The notes beneath the pieces were generated by a model. The model had not been told where the DNA came from. It worked only from the letters and a program-made list of their open reading frames with translations, and made no database searches. From Rhodoblastus acidophilus (GTDB lineage: Bacteria; Pseudomonadota; Alphaproteobacteria; Rhizobiales; Beijerinckiaceae), in NCBI RefSeq assembly GCF_009720655.1, contig NZ_WNKS01000016.1:34290-98289 (forward strand): a stretch of DNA of 64,000 bases. Reading direction: 5' to 3'. The number at the start of each line of letters is the position of its first letter. Position 1 is the stretch's first letter. Shown in pieces: positions 19,769 through 29,283 of this stretch. Position numbers and translations under genes: made by a program.

Positions 19769-19893
19769 ACGATTTCCGAAGGATCAGTTCGGAAATCGTA
19801 TTCCACTCGCGCGGAAATCCGCCCTTCGCCTGGAGGATTTCCGTGCGATTTCGTTTTCGCGGATCGCGAAGCGATCTTCCGGAAACCGTATCA
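19765..19893. repeat. 129-bp MITE-like repeat, copy 2
   Basis: Same length as the copy at 8251-8379 and about 95 percent identical by eye. The ends TGATACGATTTCCG and CGGAAACCGTATCA are 13-of-14 inverted repeats. It sits at the 3' end of the TauE pseudogene. From 19894 to 20153 I see no gene. Confidence 0.85.
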
Positions 19894-20153
19894 TTCATGC
19901 GGTAGTCGACTCGCCCGTGAACGCCAGAGTCCATCATACTTTGCGGTTCGTGCGTGCGTCGTCGGCGTCCCGATCAAGAACATGGGCGGGAGAGCGAGGC
20001 CGCCCAGCGTAAACGCCGTCATTTCTCATAGGCCGCAAGCCCGGTGCGCTTTGTCTTGGCCTATGCTCGCCGTCGCTTGGCCCGATATCAATTCGCGGCG
20101 TTATTGAGAAGGATTTTGCGCCGCGATGGAGAGCGCTTTCATTCGCGTCACAG

Positions 20154-21248
20154 TCACGGCGAAGGCGCAAAGTGGTCAGTCGCGTCGACACGCAATGTGC
20201 GAAGCTCGCCTTCGAGTTGCTTGAAGACTTCCACGCATGCGGGGTCGAATTGGGAGCCGCTGCCCGCGACAGTCTGGGCGAATGCGGTCTCGAACGGCAT
20301 GGCGGCTTTGTAAGGACGCGCCGTGCAAAGGGCGTCGAACACGTCGGCGACCGCGACAATGCGCGCTTCGATGGGGATGGCTTTTCCCGAGAGCCCGCTG
20401 GGATAGCCGGATCCGTTCCATCGCTCGTGATGACCGCCGATGATCGCCACCGCCACCTTGAGAAGTTCCGTCGCGCCATCGCGGAGGATCTTCACGCCAT
20501 GCTCCACATGCCGGCGCATGATCATTTCTTCCTCCAGTGTCAGCGGTCCCGGCTTTGCGAGGATCGAGTCCGGAATTCCAATCTTGCCGACGTCGTGCAA
20601 GGGCGCCGCGAGATAGATCAGTTGGCTGTGCGCTTCGTTCAGCCCCAACCCAAGAGCGAGGCGATGGCTGATGCGGGCCACGCGCGAGACGTGCGCCCCG
20701 GTTCCCCCGTCGCGCGCATCGATCGCGAGCGCCAGCCGCCAGATCATCTCCTTTTCGCGCAAGGTGATTTCGCGCATCGCCTTTTCGACATCTTGGCCGA
20801 GGTAGGCAACCAGCCTGGCCTGCTGTCTTTGTGCGATCCGCAGCGCCAGCATGTTGGTGATGCGCGCCCGAAACTCAAAGGGATCGAAGGGTTTGTTGAG
20901 AAAGTCGTTGACGCCGGCCGCCAAGGCGTCCATTCGGATTTCGCGGTCGCTTTCCGAGGTCAGCATGATGATGGGGATCGAGCGGTAAGTGTCGAGCTGT
21001 CGCAAATGGCTCAGCAGGCGGACGCCGTTCATTTCAGGCATCAGATAATCGACAATCACGACATCATACTGGAAATTCTGGCATTTTTTGAGAGCTTCGA
21101 GCGGATCTCCGCATGTTTCGACAATTGTATTGTGAATTTTTCGCACAGTGGTTTCCAAGACCGCCCGCATGGACGCACTGTCGTCAACCGCAAGTATTTT
21201 AAGTTCCTTGTCGTCATTGTTGTTTAGGGTATGTCTGTGGGAGAGCAT
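20154..21248 (-). CDS. RpfG-like response regulator with HD-GYP domain (c-di-GMP phosphodiesterase)
   Basis: A 364-residue protein. The N-terminal receiver (ILAVDDSASMR, phospho-Asp in VVIVDYLMPEMNG, Lys in FLNKPFDPFEF) is followed by an HD-GYP domain from about residue 180. Its metal motifs are HDVGKIGIPDSIL, HVEHG and HHERWNGSGYPSGLSG with intact GYP, so cyclic-di-GMP hydrolysis is expected. It lies downstream of cheB in the same direction across a repeat of about 200 bases, so it may link chemotaxis or the sensor kinase at 1-1035 to c-di-GMP. Confidence 0.93.
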   Translation of the reverse strand: MLSHRHTLNNNDDKELKILAVDDSASMRAVLETTVRKIHNTIVETCGDPLEALKKCQNFQYDVVIVDYLMPEMNGVRLLSHLRQLDTYRSIPIIMLTSESDREIRMDALAAGVNDFLNKPFDPFEFRARITNMLALRIAQRQQARLVAYLGQDVEKAMREITLREKEMIWRLALAIDARDGGTGAHVSRVARISHRLALGLGLNEAHSQLIYLAAPLHDVGKIGIPDSILAKPGPLTLEEEMIMRRHVEHGVKILRDGATELLKVAVAIIGGHHERWNGSGYPSGLSGKAIPIEARIVAVADVFDALCTARPYKAAMPFETAFAQTVAGSGSQFDPACVEVFKQLEGELRTLRVDATDHFAPSP

Positions 21249-21350
21249 GGACGCAGGCCCCTAAGCTGATATGACGGGAGTTTATTCCATACGAATGTGC
21301 TGCATGGACGCGTTCTATTTCAAGATAAATGACCTTCGCTCGAAGCGCAT

Positions 21351-21458
21351 ATCTAGAGCATTTTCAAGCGAAGCAGATGCCGGTTCGCGTGAAGAAAATG
21401 CGTCAAAACAATAATCTAGAGCTTTTTCATGTTTCCATGAAACGTGAAAAAGCTCTAG
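21351..21458. repeat. Alphaproteobacterial CTAGAGC repeat with long hairpin
   Basis: It starts ATCTAGAGCATTTTC and includes CCGGTTCGCGTGAAGAAAA and CGTCAAAACA, a wording widespread in Hyphomicrobiales genomes. It ends in a hairpin: CTAGAGCTTTTTCA (21416-21429) pairs with TGAAAAAGCTCTAG (21445-21458), with GTTTC/GAAAC inside. The cheB stop codon (21455-21457) lies in its last bases. The hairpin may terminate the che operon. Confidence 0.8.
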
Positions 21459-22549
21459 GGCCGCGCCTGCGCCCACAGCACCTCGCGCGCGATGGCGTCG
21501 AGGCCGACGACGCGGTCGACCCCGCCGAGATTGATCGCCTCCTTCGGCATTCCGAACACGACGCAGGTCGCCTCATCCTGCGCGATGGTGAAGGCGCCCG
21601 CCTGCTTCATTTCGAGCAGACCGCGCGCGCCGTCGTCGCCCATGCCGGTCATGATCACCCCCACGGCGTTAGGCCCCGCGGCGCGCGCCGCCGAGCGGAA
21701 CAGCACATCCACGGACGGGCGATGGCGCGAGACCAGCGGCCCTTCGCGGACGCTGACATGATAGCGGGCGCCCTTGCGCTCCAGCATGGTGTGGCGGCCG
21801 CCCGGCGCGATCAGAACATGACCGCGCAGCACGGGGTCGCCGTCCTCGGCCTCCTTTACGGAGACCTCGCACAGGCCGTCGAGCCTTTTGGCGAAGGCGG
21901 CCGTGAATTTTTCCGGCATGTGCTGGACAATGACCATGCCCGGCGCGTTCGCGGGCAGCCCCAGCAGGAAATCCTTGAGCGCCTCGGTGCCGCCAGTGGA
22001 GGCGCCGACGCAGACGACGATTTCCGTTGTCTTGGCCATGGCTCCGGCGCGCGCCGGCGGCAGCATGGCGTCGGCAGTCAGTTTGGGAGCGGGCTCGCCA
22101 TAGCCTTGCCGCGCCTGCGGCTTGCGCGCGCCCCCGGCGCGCGGGCGCGCCCTGGCGGCGGCCTTGACGACGTCGCAGATCGTCACCGCGCTTTCGGCGA
22201 GCGCGTCGGCGGCGGCGATCTTCGGCTTGACGATAATGTCGACGGCGCCGGCTTCCAGCGCCTGTAACAGGGTTTCCGACCCGTCCGTGGTCAGCGATGA
22301 GCACATCACCACGGGGATCGGGTGTTGCGCCATAAGCTTCTTCAGGAAGGTGATGCCATCCATGTGCGGCATTTCCACGTCAAGCGTGATGACGTCAGGC
22401 GCCTCTTCCATGATGCGGCGCGCGGCGACATAAGGGTCGGACGCCGCGGCCATCACCTCGATGTCGGGGTCATGCGACAGAATCTGGGTCAGGGTCTGCC
22501 GCACGCTGGCGGAATCGTCGACGATCAGCACGCGAATCGGCTTGGCCAT
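21455..22549 (-). CDS. cheB: Chemotaxis protein-glutamate methylesterase CheB
   Basis: A 364-residue protein with an N-terminal receiver ([27 protein letters not shown]) and a C-terminal methylesterase. The catalytic triad is visible: Ser in [11 protein letters not shown], His in APGGRHTML and Asp in [12 protein letters not shown]. It removes methyl groups from receptors and deamidates Gln. It follows cheR by seven bases. The stop codon is supplied by the adjoining repeat. Confidence 0.97.
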   Translation of the reverse strand: MAKPIRVLIVDDSASVRQTLTQILSHDPDIEVMAAASDPYVAARRIMEEAPDVITLDVEMPHMDGITFLKKLMAQHPIPVVMCSSLTTDGSETLLQALEAGAVDIIVKPKIAAADALAESAVTICDVVKAAARARPRAGGARKPQARQGYGEPAPKLTADAMLPPARAGAMAKTTEIVVCVGASTGGTEALKDFLLGLPANAPGMVIVQHMPEKFTAAFAKRLDGLCEVSVKEAEDGDPVLRGHVLIAPGGRHTMLERKGARYHVSVREGPLVSRHRPSVDVLFRSAARAAGPNAVGVIMTGMGDDGARGLLEMKQAGAFTIAQDEATCVVFGMPKEAINLGGVDRVVGLDAIAREVLWAQARP

Positions 22550-22556
22550 GGAGCCC

Positions 22557-23429
22557 TCAAGTCTTCTGGAAAATCGTGCCGCCGATGGAGCGGATCGGCA
22601 GGTCGAATCCGGTCACCGATTCGGAATGGCCGAGGAACAGATAGCCGCCGGGCTCGAGGCGCCGGCACAGGCGGTCGAGCACCTGGCGCTGGGTCGCTTT
22701 GTCGAAATAGATCAGAACGTTGCGGCAGAAAATGATGTGCATGGGATCGCCGACCGGATAAAGCTCGTCCATCAGGTTGAGCCGGGCGAAGCCGATATGG
22801 GCTCGCAATTCCGGGACCACCCGCACTTGCGAGCGGTCGCGCGCCGAGGTTTTCGTATAGCGCCGCCGCAGCGCCTGCGGAACCGGCGCCAGCATGTCCG
22901 CGGGATAGACGCCATGGCGGGCGGCGCGCAGCACATCGGTGCTCAGGTCGGTGGCGAGGATGAAGGTTTTCAGCGGGCCATGGGATTCGGCGAAATCGGC
23001 GCAGACCATGGCGATCGTATAGGGCTCGGCGCCAATCGAGCAGGCCGCGCTCCAGATGCGCAGGCTGTTGGCGCCGCGCCGCACGAACTCGGGCAGGATT
23101 GTTGCGGTCAGCGCGTCGAAATGGTTCGGCTCGCGAAAGAAATCCGTCTTGTTGGTGGTCACCGCATCGATGAGGAAAATGGCCTCGGTCTCCATCCCCT
23201 CGCCGTTGAACAGATGCTCGCAATAGTCGACGAAGCGTGAAAAACCGGTGGCGCGAAGCCGGCGCCGCAATCGCCCCTCGAGCATCAGCCGCTTGCTCTC
23301 CGGCATCTTTATGCCGCTGTAGGCGTTGATGAATTTGGCGAGACGACGGAAATCGCCCGGCGACAGCCGGTCGATTTCCGGGTCCGGAGCTTCGGCGGGC
23401 TCCGGGCTGAGCTTCGCTCCCTTCCGCAT
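22557..23429 (-). CDS. cheR: Chemotaxis protein methyltransferase CheR
   Basis: A 290-residue SAM-dependent enzyme that methylates receptor glutamates. The N-terminal helical domain ([20 protein letters not shown]) and the SAM region ([35 protein letters not shown]) are typical. The start at 23429 overlaps the cheW stop as TGATG; the longer open frame upstream lies inside cheW and is not used. Confidence 0.96.
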   Translation of the reverse strand: MRKGAKLSPEPAEAPDPEIDRLSPGDFRRLAKFINAYSGIKMPESKRLMLEGRLRRRLRATGFSRFVDYCEHLFNGEGMETEAIFLIDAVTTNKTDFFREPNHFDALTATILPEFVRRGANSLRIWSAACSIGAEPYTIAMVCADFAESHGPLKTFILATDLSTDVLRAARHGVYPADMLAPVPQALRRRYTKTSARDRSQVRVVPELRAHIGFARLNLMDELYPVGDPMHIIFCRNVLIYFDKATQRQVLDRLCRRLEPGGYLFLGHSESVTGFDLPIRSIGGTIFQKT

Positions 23430-23920
23430 CAGGCGGCGCGCCATTCTTGCGGCGCTTCCGCCAGATCGGCGGCCTCGCCTTCCGAGAGCAGATGCGCGAG
23501 GTCGACGATGACGACAAAACTGTCGTCGCGGCGGACCACGCCCTCGATATATGCGCTCGCCCAGCGCGCGCCGATATCGGGCGCGGTGTCGACCTCGTCG
23601 CTGCGCGCCGCCGTCACCTCGAACACGCGATCCACCACAATGCCGAGGGTCAGCGCGCGGGCGCCGACCTTGATGTCGACCACAAGCACGCGGGTGTTGG
23701 CGGTCGGCTCGGTCGGGGTCAAACCGAGCCGCATGCGCAGGTCGATCACCGGAACCGCCTGCCCGCGCACATGGCACAGGCCGAGCAGGTGGCGCGGCCC
23801 GTTGGGAATGCGGAACGCGGGTTGGTGATCGAGGATTTCACGCACGACGCGGACCGGGAGCGCGAAGCGTTCCGCGTCGAGCGCGAAGGTCACGAGTTGC
23901 AGTTCGTCTGGCGCGCTCAT
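23429..23920 (-). CDS. cheW: CheW-like coupling protein (downstream copy)
   Basis: A 163-residue CheW-domain protein (LQLVTFALDAERFALPV, GLCHVRGQAVPVIDLRMRLG, LGIVVDRVFEV). It couples receptors to CheA. It begins two bases after the mcp stop and shares a TGATG with cheR. The operon has two cheW genes; this copy has a longer acidic C-terminus (SEGEAADLAEAPQEW). Confidence 0.95.
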   Translation of the reverse strand: MSAPDELQLVTFALDAERFALPVRVVREILDHQPAFRIPNGPRHLLGLCHVRGQAVPVIDLRMRLGLTPTEPTANTRVLVVDIKVGARALTLGIVVDRVFEVTAARSDEVDTAPDIGARWASAYIEGVVRRDDSFVVIVDLAHLLSEGEAADLAEAPQEWRAA

Positions 23921-23922
23921 GT

Positions 23923-25734
23923 TCAGGCGCTTTCACGGAAGTCATGGTCGTGCTCATCGCGCCCGCCCATGGACAGGTCGAGGGCGAAGCCTCGCGCGCG
24001 CTCCTGCTGGGCGTGCACCGGCGGCTTCTTTCCCGACGCGGCTTGCGGTTTGGGGGTGGCGGCGCGTTGCCCCGCGCGCGCTTGCGTCTTGCCCGCGGCC
24101 CGCCTGCGGTCGGAATCGGACTCGACCTTGAAGAACGCGATCGAGCCTTGCAATTCCTCGGCCTGGGAGGCCAGCTCCACCGAGGTCGCGGACATTTCCT
24201 CCGACGCCCCGGCGTTCTGCTGGGTGACCTGGTCGAGCTGCTGGATCGCCTGGTTGATCTGCGCCGCGCCAATGTCCTGCTCGCGGCAGGCGGCGGAGAT
24301 TTCCGCGATCAGCTCGGCGGTCTTGCGAATGTCGGGCACCAGGCGGTTGAGCATTTCGCCGGCTTCCTGCGCCGATTTCACGGTGTCGCCGGACATTTGA
24401 GAAATTTCGCCGGCGGCGGCCTGCGAGCGCTCGGCGAGCTTGCGCACTTCCGAGGCGACGACAGCGAAGCCCTTGCCGTGCTCGCCGGCGCGGGCCGCCT
24501 CCACCGCCGCGTTGAGCGCCAGCAGGTCGGTCTGGCGGGCGATTTCCTGCACGATGGTGATCTTCTGCGCGATCGTGCTCATCGCCTGCACGGCGCGCGA
24601 AACCGCGTCGCCGGACAGTTCCGCGTCCCTGGACGACTGCCGCGCGATTTTTTCGGTCTGGGCGGCGTTGTCGGCGTTCTGCTTGATGTTGGCGGCCATT
24701 TCCTCCATGGCGGAGGAGGCTTCCTCGGCGGCCGAGGCCTGTTCGGTGGCGCCCTGGGCGATTTGCTCGGAGGCCGAGGACAGCTGTTCGGCGCCCGAGG
24801 ACACATTGCCGGAGGCCAGCATGGCGTCGCTGACGACGGCGCGCAGCCGCTCCACCATCCGCGCCAGCGCCTGGCCGAGCGTGTCCTTGTCCGACAGCGG
24901 TTTGGGCGAAACCATCAGGTCGCCGTCGGCGATTTTCGCGGCGACGCCCGCCGTTTCGCGCAGATTGCCGGTCATGCGGCCGAGCGCGGTCATGAGGTCG
25001 CCGATCTCGTCATTGGCCTTGTAGCTGACATCCGCGTCCAGATCGCCGATGGCCACGGCCTCCGCGGTTTCGATGCCGCGCCGCAGGCCGCGCCCGATGC
25101 CGAGCGACATCCAGATGGCCACGGCGATGGCGAACAGCGTGGCGCCGGCGATGAAGGCCAGCAGCAGCGTGCGCGAGGTTTCATACTGGTGGTTGGTCGC
25201 CTCGGTGGTGGCGGCCATGTTGGCGATGATCTTGTCCGACAATTGCGCGATCAGGGCAGTGATCTTGGCGTTCGGCTCGGCGGCCGCGTGCAGGCTCAGG
25301 TCGGCGGCCTTGGCGTTGGATTCGGTGGTGTTCTCGGAGCCAAGCTCGACGATCTTGCGGCGAAGCGGTAGGAGCTGTTCGAGCGCTGCGTCGACTTCCC
25401 GCACATCCTTGACGACCTCGGGATTGCTGGAGGCTTTCAACTTGCCGGAATAGAAGATCGCCTCCTCAGTGGCCTTGGCCTCCTGTTTCTGGAACTTGGC
25501 GATGTCCTCGCGATCGGTGGCCAGAACGATGTTCTTCTCGTAACGCGCGCTGATGAGAAAAGCGGAGCCGAGACCGCGCACATTGTTGAGGTCGGCCGCC
25601 GGGCCTTGCACCAGATTGGTGATCGCGCCCTGCAATCCCGAGAGATTGGAGATCGCCAGCGCGCCCATCCCGCCGATCAGAGCGACGAGAAAGGCGAAGG
25701 CCAGTGCGAGTTTGAGTTTTATCGTCAGACGCAT
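23923..25734 (-). CDS. Methyl-accepting chemotaxis protein
   Basis: A 603-residue receptor. It has one membrane segment at the N-terminus ([20 protein letters not shown]), a mostly helical periplasmic domain to about residue 190, a second segment ([19 protein letters not shown]), a HAMP region and the signalling domain with the hairpin [20 protein letters not shown]. The ligand cannot be inferred. The C-terminus is basic, without an NWETF-type tether. It lies between two cheW genes in the che operon. Confidence 0.95.
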   Translation of the reverse strand: MRLTIKLKLALAFAFLVALIGGMGALAISNLSGLQGAITNLVQGPAADLNNVRGLGSAFLISARYEKNIVLATDREDIAKFQKQEAKATEEAIFYSGKLKASSNPEVVKDVREVDAALEQLLPLRRKIVELGSENTTESNAKAADLSLHAAAEPNAKITALIAQLSDKIIANMAATTEATNHQYETSRTLLLAFIAGATLFAIAVAIWMSLGIGRGLRRGIETAEAVAIGDLDADVSYKANDEIGDLMTALGRMTGNLRETAGVAAKIADGDLMVSPKPLSDKDTLGQALARMVERLRAVVSDAMLASGNVSSGAEQLSSASEQIAQGATEQASAAEEASSAMEEMAANIKQNADNAAQTEKIARQSSRDAELSGDAVSRAVQAMSTIAQKITIVQEIARQTDLLALNAAVEAARAGEHGKGFAVVASEVRKLAERSQAAAGEISQMSGDTVKSAQEAGEMLNRLVPDIRKTAELIAEISAACREQDIGAAQINQAIQQLDQVTQQNAGASEEMSATSVELASQAEELQGSIAFFKVESDSDRRRAAGKTQARAGQRAATPKPQAASGKKPPVHAQQERARGFALDLSMGGRDEHDHDFRESA

Positions 25735-25782
25735 GATCGAGTCCTCGTGAAAATCATTAGTCGTGGGTTTGCTGGAATGGGC

Positions 25783-26301
25783 TCAGGTTTTCGGATAGCG
25801 GATGATTTCGGCGTCCGGCTTGCCTCGGCTGGCGTCGAACAGGGCCTGCAAGTCGGGGAAGATGATGACGGCGTCGCCGTGCTTGATGAGGCAGTCGACC
25901 AGTTCGGCCCTCCAGGTCATGCCGACGCGCGGCGGCGGCTCGGAGGCGTCCCTGGCGAGGGTGCGCACCTCGTTGACCTTGTCGGCCCGCAGGCCGACCA
26001 GACAGGGCGCGCCCGCGAACTCGATCTCGACGACAATGATGCGGCTGTCGATGGTCGGCTCCGTGCGCGCCATGCCGAAGGCGAAGCGCATGTCGGCGAG
26101 CGGAATGATCCGCCCGCGAAAATTGACCAGCGCGCCGACAAAGGGGCGGGCGCCGGGCACGATGGTCTCGGGGAGAAGATCGAGGATCTCGCGCACGATC
26201 GAGGCGTCGAGGGCGAAAGTCTCTCCGGAGACATCGAAGGTGAGCGCGTCGATCTCGCCGGTTTCCGACCACTGGGCTGATGTGCGAACGGCTGTCGTCA
26301 T
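25783..26301 (-). CDS. cheW: CheW-like coupling protein (upstream copy)
   Basis: A 172-residue CheW-domain protein (DALTFDVSGETFALDASIVR, LVNFRGRIIPLADMRFAFG, VGLRADKVNEVR). The start overlaps the cheA stop as ATGA. The two CheW proteins in this operon differ clearly, so they may serve different receptors or adaptors. Confidence 0.94.
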   Translation of the reverse strand: MTTAVRTSAQWSETGEIDALTFDVSGETFALDASIVREILDLLPETIVPGARPFVGALVNFRGRIIPLADMRFAFGMARTEPTIDSRIIVVEIEFAGAPCLVGLRADKVNEVRTLARDASEPPPRVGMTWRAELVDCLIKHGDAVIIFPDLQALFDASRGKPDAEIIRYPKT

Positions 26302-28307
26302 GCGATCGCGCGCAACCGCGCCTCCTGGTCCTGGCCGGCGGCCACGAGATTGACGATGTCGAGGATCAGCGCCACGCCGCCGTCGCCGAGAATGGTTGCG
26401 CCCGAAAACGTTTCGACGTCCTCATGCAGTTTCGACATGGACTTGATCACGGTCTGGTGGTCGCCGATGATCTGGTCGACCACGAGGCCGACCCGTTCCG
26501 CCCCGGTCGAGATCACCACGACCTTCTGGTGGGGATCGGGCGGCGACCCCGTCTGAAAGATTTCCCGCAGCCGGAGGAACGGGACCAGGCTGCCGCGCAG
26601 CGAGAGCAGGCTGCGACCGCGTGAGCGCGCCTCCTGCTCAGGCGCAAGTTCGAGGCATTCCTCGACCGCCGCCAGCGGAATGACGTAACGGCCGGCGCCG
26701 ACCCGGACCAGCAGCCCGTCGATGATCGCCAGCGTCAGCGGAATGCGCAGCGCGATCTCCGCGCCCTCGCCCGGCCAGCTCTCCACGTCGATGGCGCCGC
26801 GCAGCGATTCAATGGTCTTCTTCACCACATCCATGCCGACGCCGCGCCCCGACAGGTTGGTGACCTGGGCGGCGGTGGAAAAACCCGGCTGGAAGATCAT
26901 CTGCAAGGCCTCCTTTTCGGAGAGGACCTGTCCCGGCGCCACGAGGCCATTGGCTTCGGCCTTGGCGCGCACGCGCTCGCAATTGATGCCGCGCCCGTCG
27001 TCGCTGACGGAAATGATCACCTCGCCGCCGGACTGGCGGGCCGCCAGCGTGATGCGCCCGACCTCTGGCTTGCCGGCGGCCACACGCTCGTCCGGCGTTT
27101 CCAGGCCGTGATCGGCGGAGTTTCTGACGATGTGGACCAGGGGATCGGCGAGGCGCTCGATCACCGTCTTGTCCATTTCGGTGCTCTCGCCTTCGGTGAC
27201 CAGCTCGATCTGCTTGCCGGTTTCGTGCTGAAGGTCGCGCGCCAGCCGACGGAACCGCTCGAACAGGGTGCCGACCGGAACCATGCGCAGCACCATCATG
27301 GTCGCGCGCAATTCGCTGGAGAGATTCTCGATCTCCTCGCTGACCGCGCGCAGCTCCTCGTTGGCGACAGCCGCCGCGATCTGCGACAGGCGGGACTGGG
27401 CGATCACCAGTTCGCCGACGCGATCCATCAATTCGTCGAGCCGGTCCGCGGGAACGCGCACGCTTTCGACGGCGCGGCGTGCGCGGACGCCATTGGCCTC
27501 CGTCGCGGACTTGGCTTCGGGAGTCGTCGCTTCCGTCGGCGTGACGAGGGCGGGAGGCGCATCCGTCGCCGACGGCGGTTCGGCGCTCGCCGGGCCGCGC
27601 ATGTCGTCGATTTCGAGCGTCATGTCGTCCATGACGAACAGGAACACGTCCTCGATCTCGGAGCGGCAGACGTCGGCCTCAAGGAACACGGTCCAGCGCA
27701 GATGGAGCGCGGTGGGGTCCAACTGATCGAGCGGGGGAACGGCGCTGGCGTCGACCTGGATCTCGCACGCCCCCAGCTCGCGGAGATCGTCGAGAAAGGT
27801 CAAGGGATTGACCCCATTCAGCAGCGAATTTGGCGGCAAGGCGAAACGAATGCGCCAATGTCTTGCCGGAGCGCCGGCGTCTTCGAGCGGCGCGACGGTC
27901 TCCGTTTGGGCCGGGGGCGAAATCTGGCGCGCGCCGATATCGATGGCGGCGTGGAGTTGATCGAGCAATGCGACCTCTTGCCTGGCGTAATCGCCATTCG
28001 GGTGTTCCACCAGCGCCCGCATGTGGTCGCGCGCCGCCAGCACCGCCGCCACCAGTTCGAGCGTGGCGGGAACATGACCCTTGCGCACGTGGTCGAAGGC
28101 TGTTTCGCAATGATGGGTGAACGCCGCGAGCGCGTCGAAGCCGAACATCGCGCCCGAGCCTTTCAGCGTGTGCAAGCCGCGGAACACGGCGTCGATCTGT
28201 TCGCGATCGTCGAGCCGCTGTTCGAGATCGAGCAGCCCCTGCTCGACTTGTTCAAGCAATTCGCCGGCCTCGATCCGGAAAATGTCGATCGGATCGATTG
28301 TGCTCAT
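26298..28307 (-). CDS. cheA: Chemotaxis histidine kinase CheA
   Basis: A 669-residue kinase. The P1 Hpt domain has the phosphorylated His46 in GLHTLKGSGAMFGF. A long linker (to about residue 290) with a CheY-binding-like region precedes dimerisation (VPADRLDELMDRVGELVIAQ), the ATPase (HIVRNSADHGLETP, VSDDGRGINCERV, GRGVGMDVVKKTIE) and a C-terminal CheW-like domain. It phosphorylates CheY and CheB. It overlaps cheY upstream and cheW downstream by four bases each. Confidence 0.97.
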   Translation of the reverse strand: MSTIDPIDIFRIEAGELLEQVEQGLLDLEQRLDDREQIDAVFRGLHTLKGSGAMFGFDALAAFTHHCETAFDHVRKGHVPATLELVAAVLAARDHMRALVEHPNGDYARQEVALLDQLHAAIDIGARQISPPAQTETVAPLEDAGAPARHWRIRFALPPNSLLNGVNPLTFLDDLRELGACEIQVDASAVPPLDQLDPTALHLRWTVFLEADVCRSEIEDVFLFVMDDMTLEIDDMRGPASAEPPSATDAPPALVTPTEATTPEAKSATEANGVRARRAVESVRVPADRLDELMDRVGELVIAQSRLSQIAAAVANEELRAVSEEIENLSSELRATMMVLRMVPVGTLFERFRRLARDLQHETGKQIELVTEGESTEMDKTVIERLADPLVHIVRNSADHGLETPDERVAAGKPEVGRITLAARQSGGEVIISVSDDGRGINCERVRAKAEANGLVAPGQVLSEKEALQMIFQPGFSTAAQVTNLSGRGVGMDVVKKTIESLRGAIDVESWPGEGAEIALRIPLTLAIIDGLLVRVGAGRYVIPLAAVEECLELAPEQEARSRGRSLLSLRGSLVPFLRLREIFQTGSPPDPHQKVVVISTGAERVGLVVDQIIGDHQTVIKSMSKLHEDVETFSGATILGDGGVALILDIVNLVAAGQDQEARLRAIA

Positions 28308-28672
28308 TTGCCCACGACCTTGGAGACGAGTTTCAACAACTGCGCGGCGTCGAACGGTTTCGTCAGCCAGGCTGTCGCGCCCGCCGCCTTGGCGCGGGCC
28401 TTCATGTCGGCGTCGGATTCCGTCGTGAGGAACACGATGGGCACGCCAAGCTGAGTTGGCAGGCGCCGCAATTCCTCGATCATCCGCAGCCCGTCCATGC
28501 GCGGCATGTTGATGTCGGTGATGATCGCGTCGAAGCGGTGGGTCTTGGCCTTTTCCAGGCCGTCGAGGCCATCGACGGCTTCGGTGACGGCGTAGCCCGC
28601 GCCCGAAAGGGCGAGGCGCGTCGTCATGCGCATGGAAGCGGAATCGTCAACGGTCAGGATATTCGCGGTCAT
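28304..28672 (-). CDS. cheY: CheY-type response regulator
   Basis: A 122-residue single receiver domain: acidic pair in ILTVDDSASMR, phospho-Asp in AIITDINMPRMDG, Thr/Ser in VFLTTESD, Lys in WLTKPFD. It is probably the output regulator to the flagellar switch, although no flagellar genes are in the window. It overlaps the STAS gene and cheA by ATGA. Confidence 0.95.
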   Translation of the reverse strand: MTANILTVDDSASMRMTTRLALSGAGYAVTEAVDGLDGLEKAKTHRFDAIITDINMPRMDGLRMIEELRRLPTQLGVPIVFLTTESDADMKARAKAAGATAWLTKPFDAAQLLKLVSKVVGK

Positions 28673-29004
28673 CGCGCTTGCTCCTCGTGAAGCCAGAAAC
28701 GAACGGTGTCGGATGGCGAATCCGTCAGAAAGCCGGCGCGTTCGAGGACACGCCGAAGCGTCCCTGCCGCCGGGCGCGCAAGACTGATGGTCTTGCCATG
28801 GTCTTTTGCGTATTGGCGCGCCGAAGTGATCAGCTGGACAAAGCTCAGATCGACGAATGAATCGTCGTCGATGACTAGATTAAGCGCGTCAGTGGCGGCG
28901 AAGCGGTCAAGCAAATCGCGCCAGATATCCTTAATAGAGCGAATCGTAATATCTTCGCTAAAACAAACACTTGAACTCGATAGCTCCAATGACGGACCTT
29001 GCAT
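28669..29004 (-). CDS. STAS-domain protein at head of che operon
   Basis: A 111-residue protein with the STAS/SpoIIAA-like fold (LNLVIDDDSFVDLSFVQLIT, then GKTISLARPAAGTLRRVLERAGF). At the loop where anti-sigma antagonists carry the phosphorylated Ser in a DSxG context, this protein has VDLSFVQL, so regulation by phosphorylation may differ. STAS genes often head alphaproteobacterial che operons. Its role is unknown. It overlaps cheY by ATGA. Confidence 0.8.
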   Translation of the reverse strand: MQGPSLELSSSSVCFSEDITIRSIKDIWRDLLDRFAATDALNLVIDDDSFVDLSFVQLITSARQYAKDHGKTISLARPAAGTLRRVLERAGFLTDSPSDTVRFWLHEEQAR

Positions 29005-29283
29005 GCGAATTCACTCCATATTTGCCTCTCTTATGAAGGATAACGCATGAACCATTCATTAAAAATGCAATATGAGGCAGCAGAATTTAAACAAGACGTC
29101 AAATCAGATGCTTAAGCATGACAATAAATACGAACCAATACGTCATATTAATTACGTACGTCATGTGAAATTGTGCATAGAGACTAGGATTTGCGCCAAG
29201 CGCGAGACGCGCGTCTTTCGGCGCCGGCAGCCGCGCTGATCTTTCGACGCCATGCTTTCGCGCTGATTCCGAACGGCGCGGGG
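29005..29283. promoter_or_regulatory. AT-rich promoter region of the che operon
   Basis: About 280 bases, far more AT-rich than the surroundings, between the STAS gene and the 577-residue gene upstream. It contains ACGTCATATTAATTACGTACG, written here as ACGTCATATT plus AATTACGTACG, with several ACGTCA words. It probably holds the promoter for STAS-cheYAW. No gene is seen. Confidence 0.5.

Noticed and set aside
27108..28454. Plus-strand frame of 448 codons opposite cheA and cheY
   Set aside because: Shadow of the cheA reading frame; no family features.
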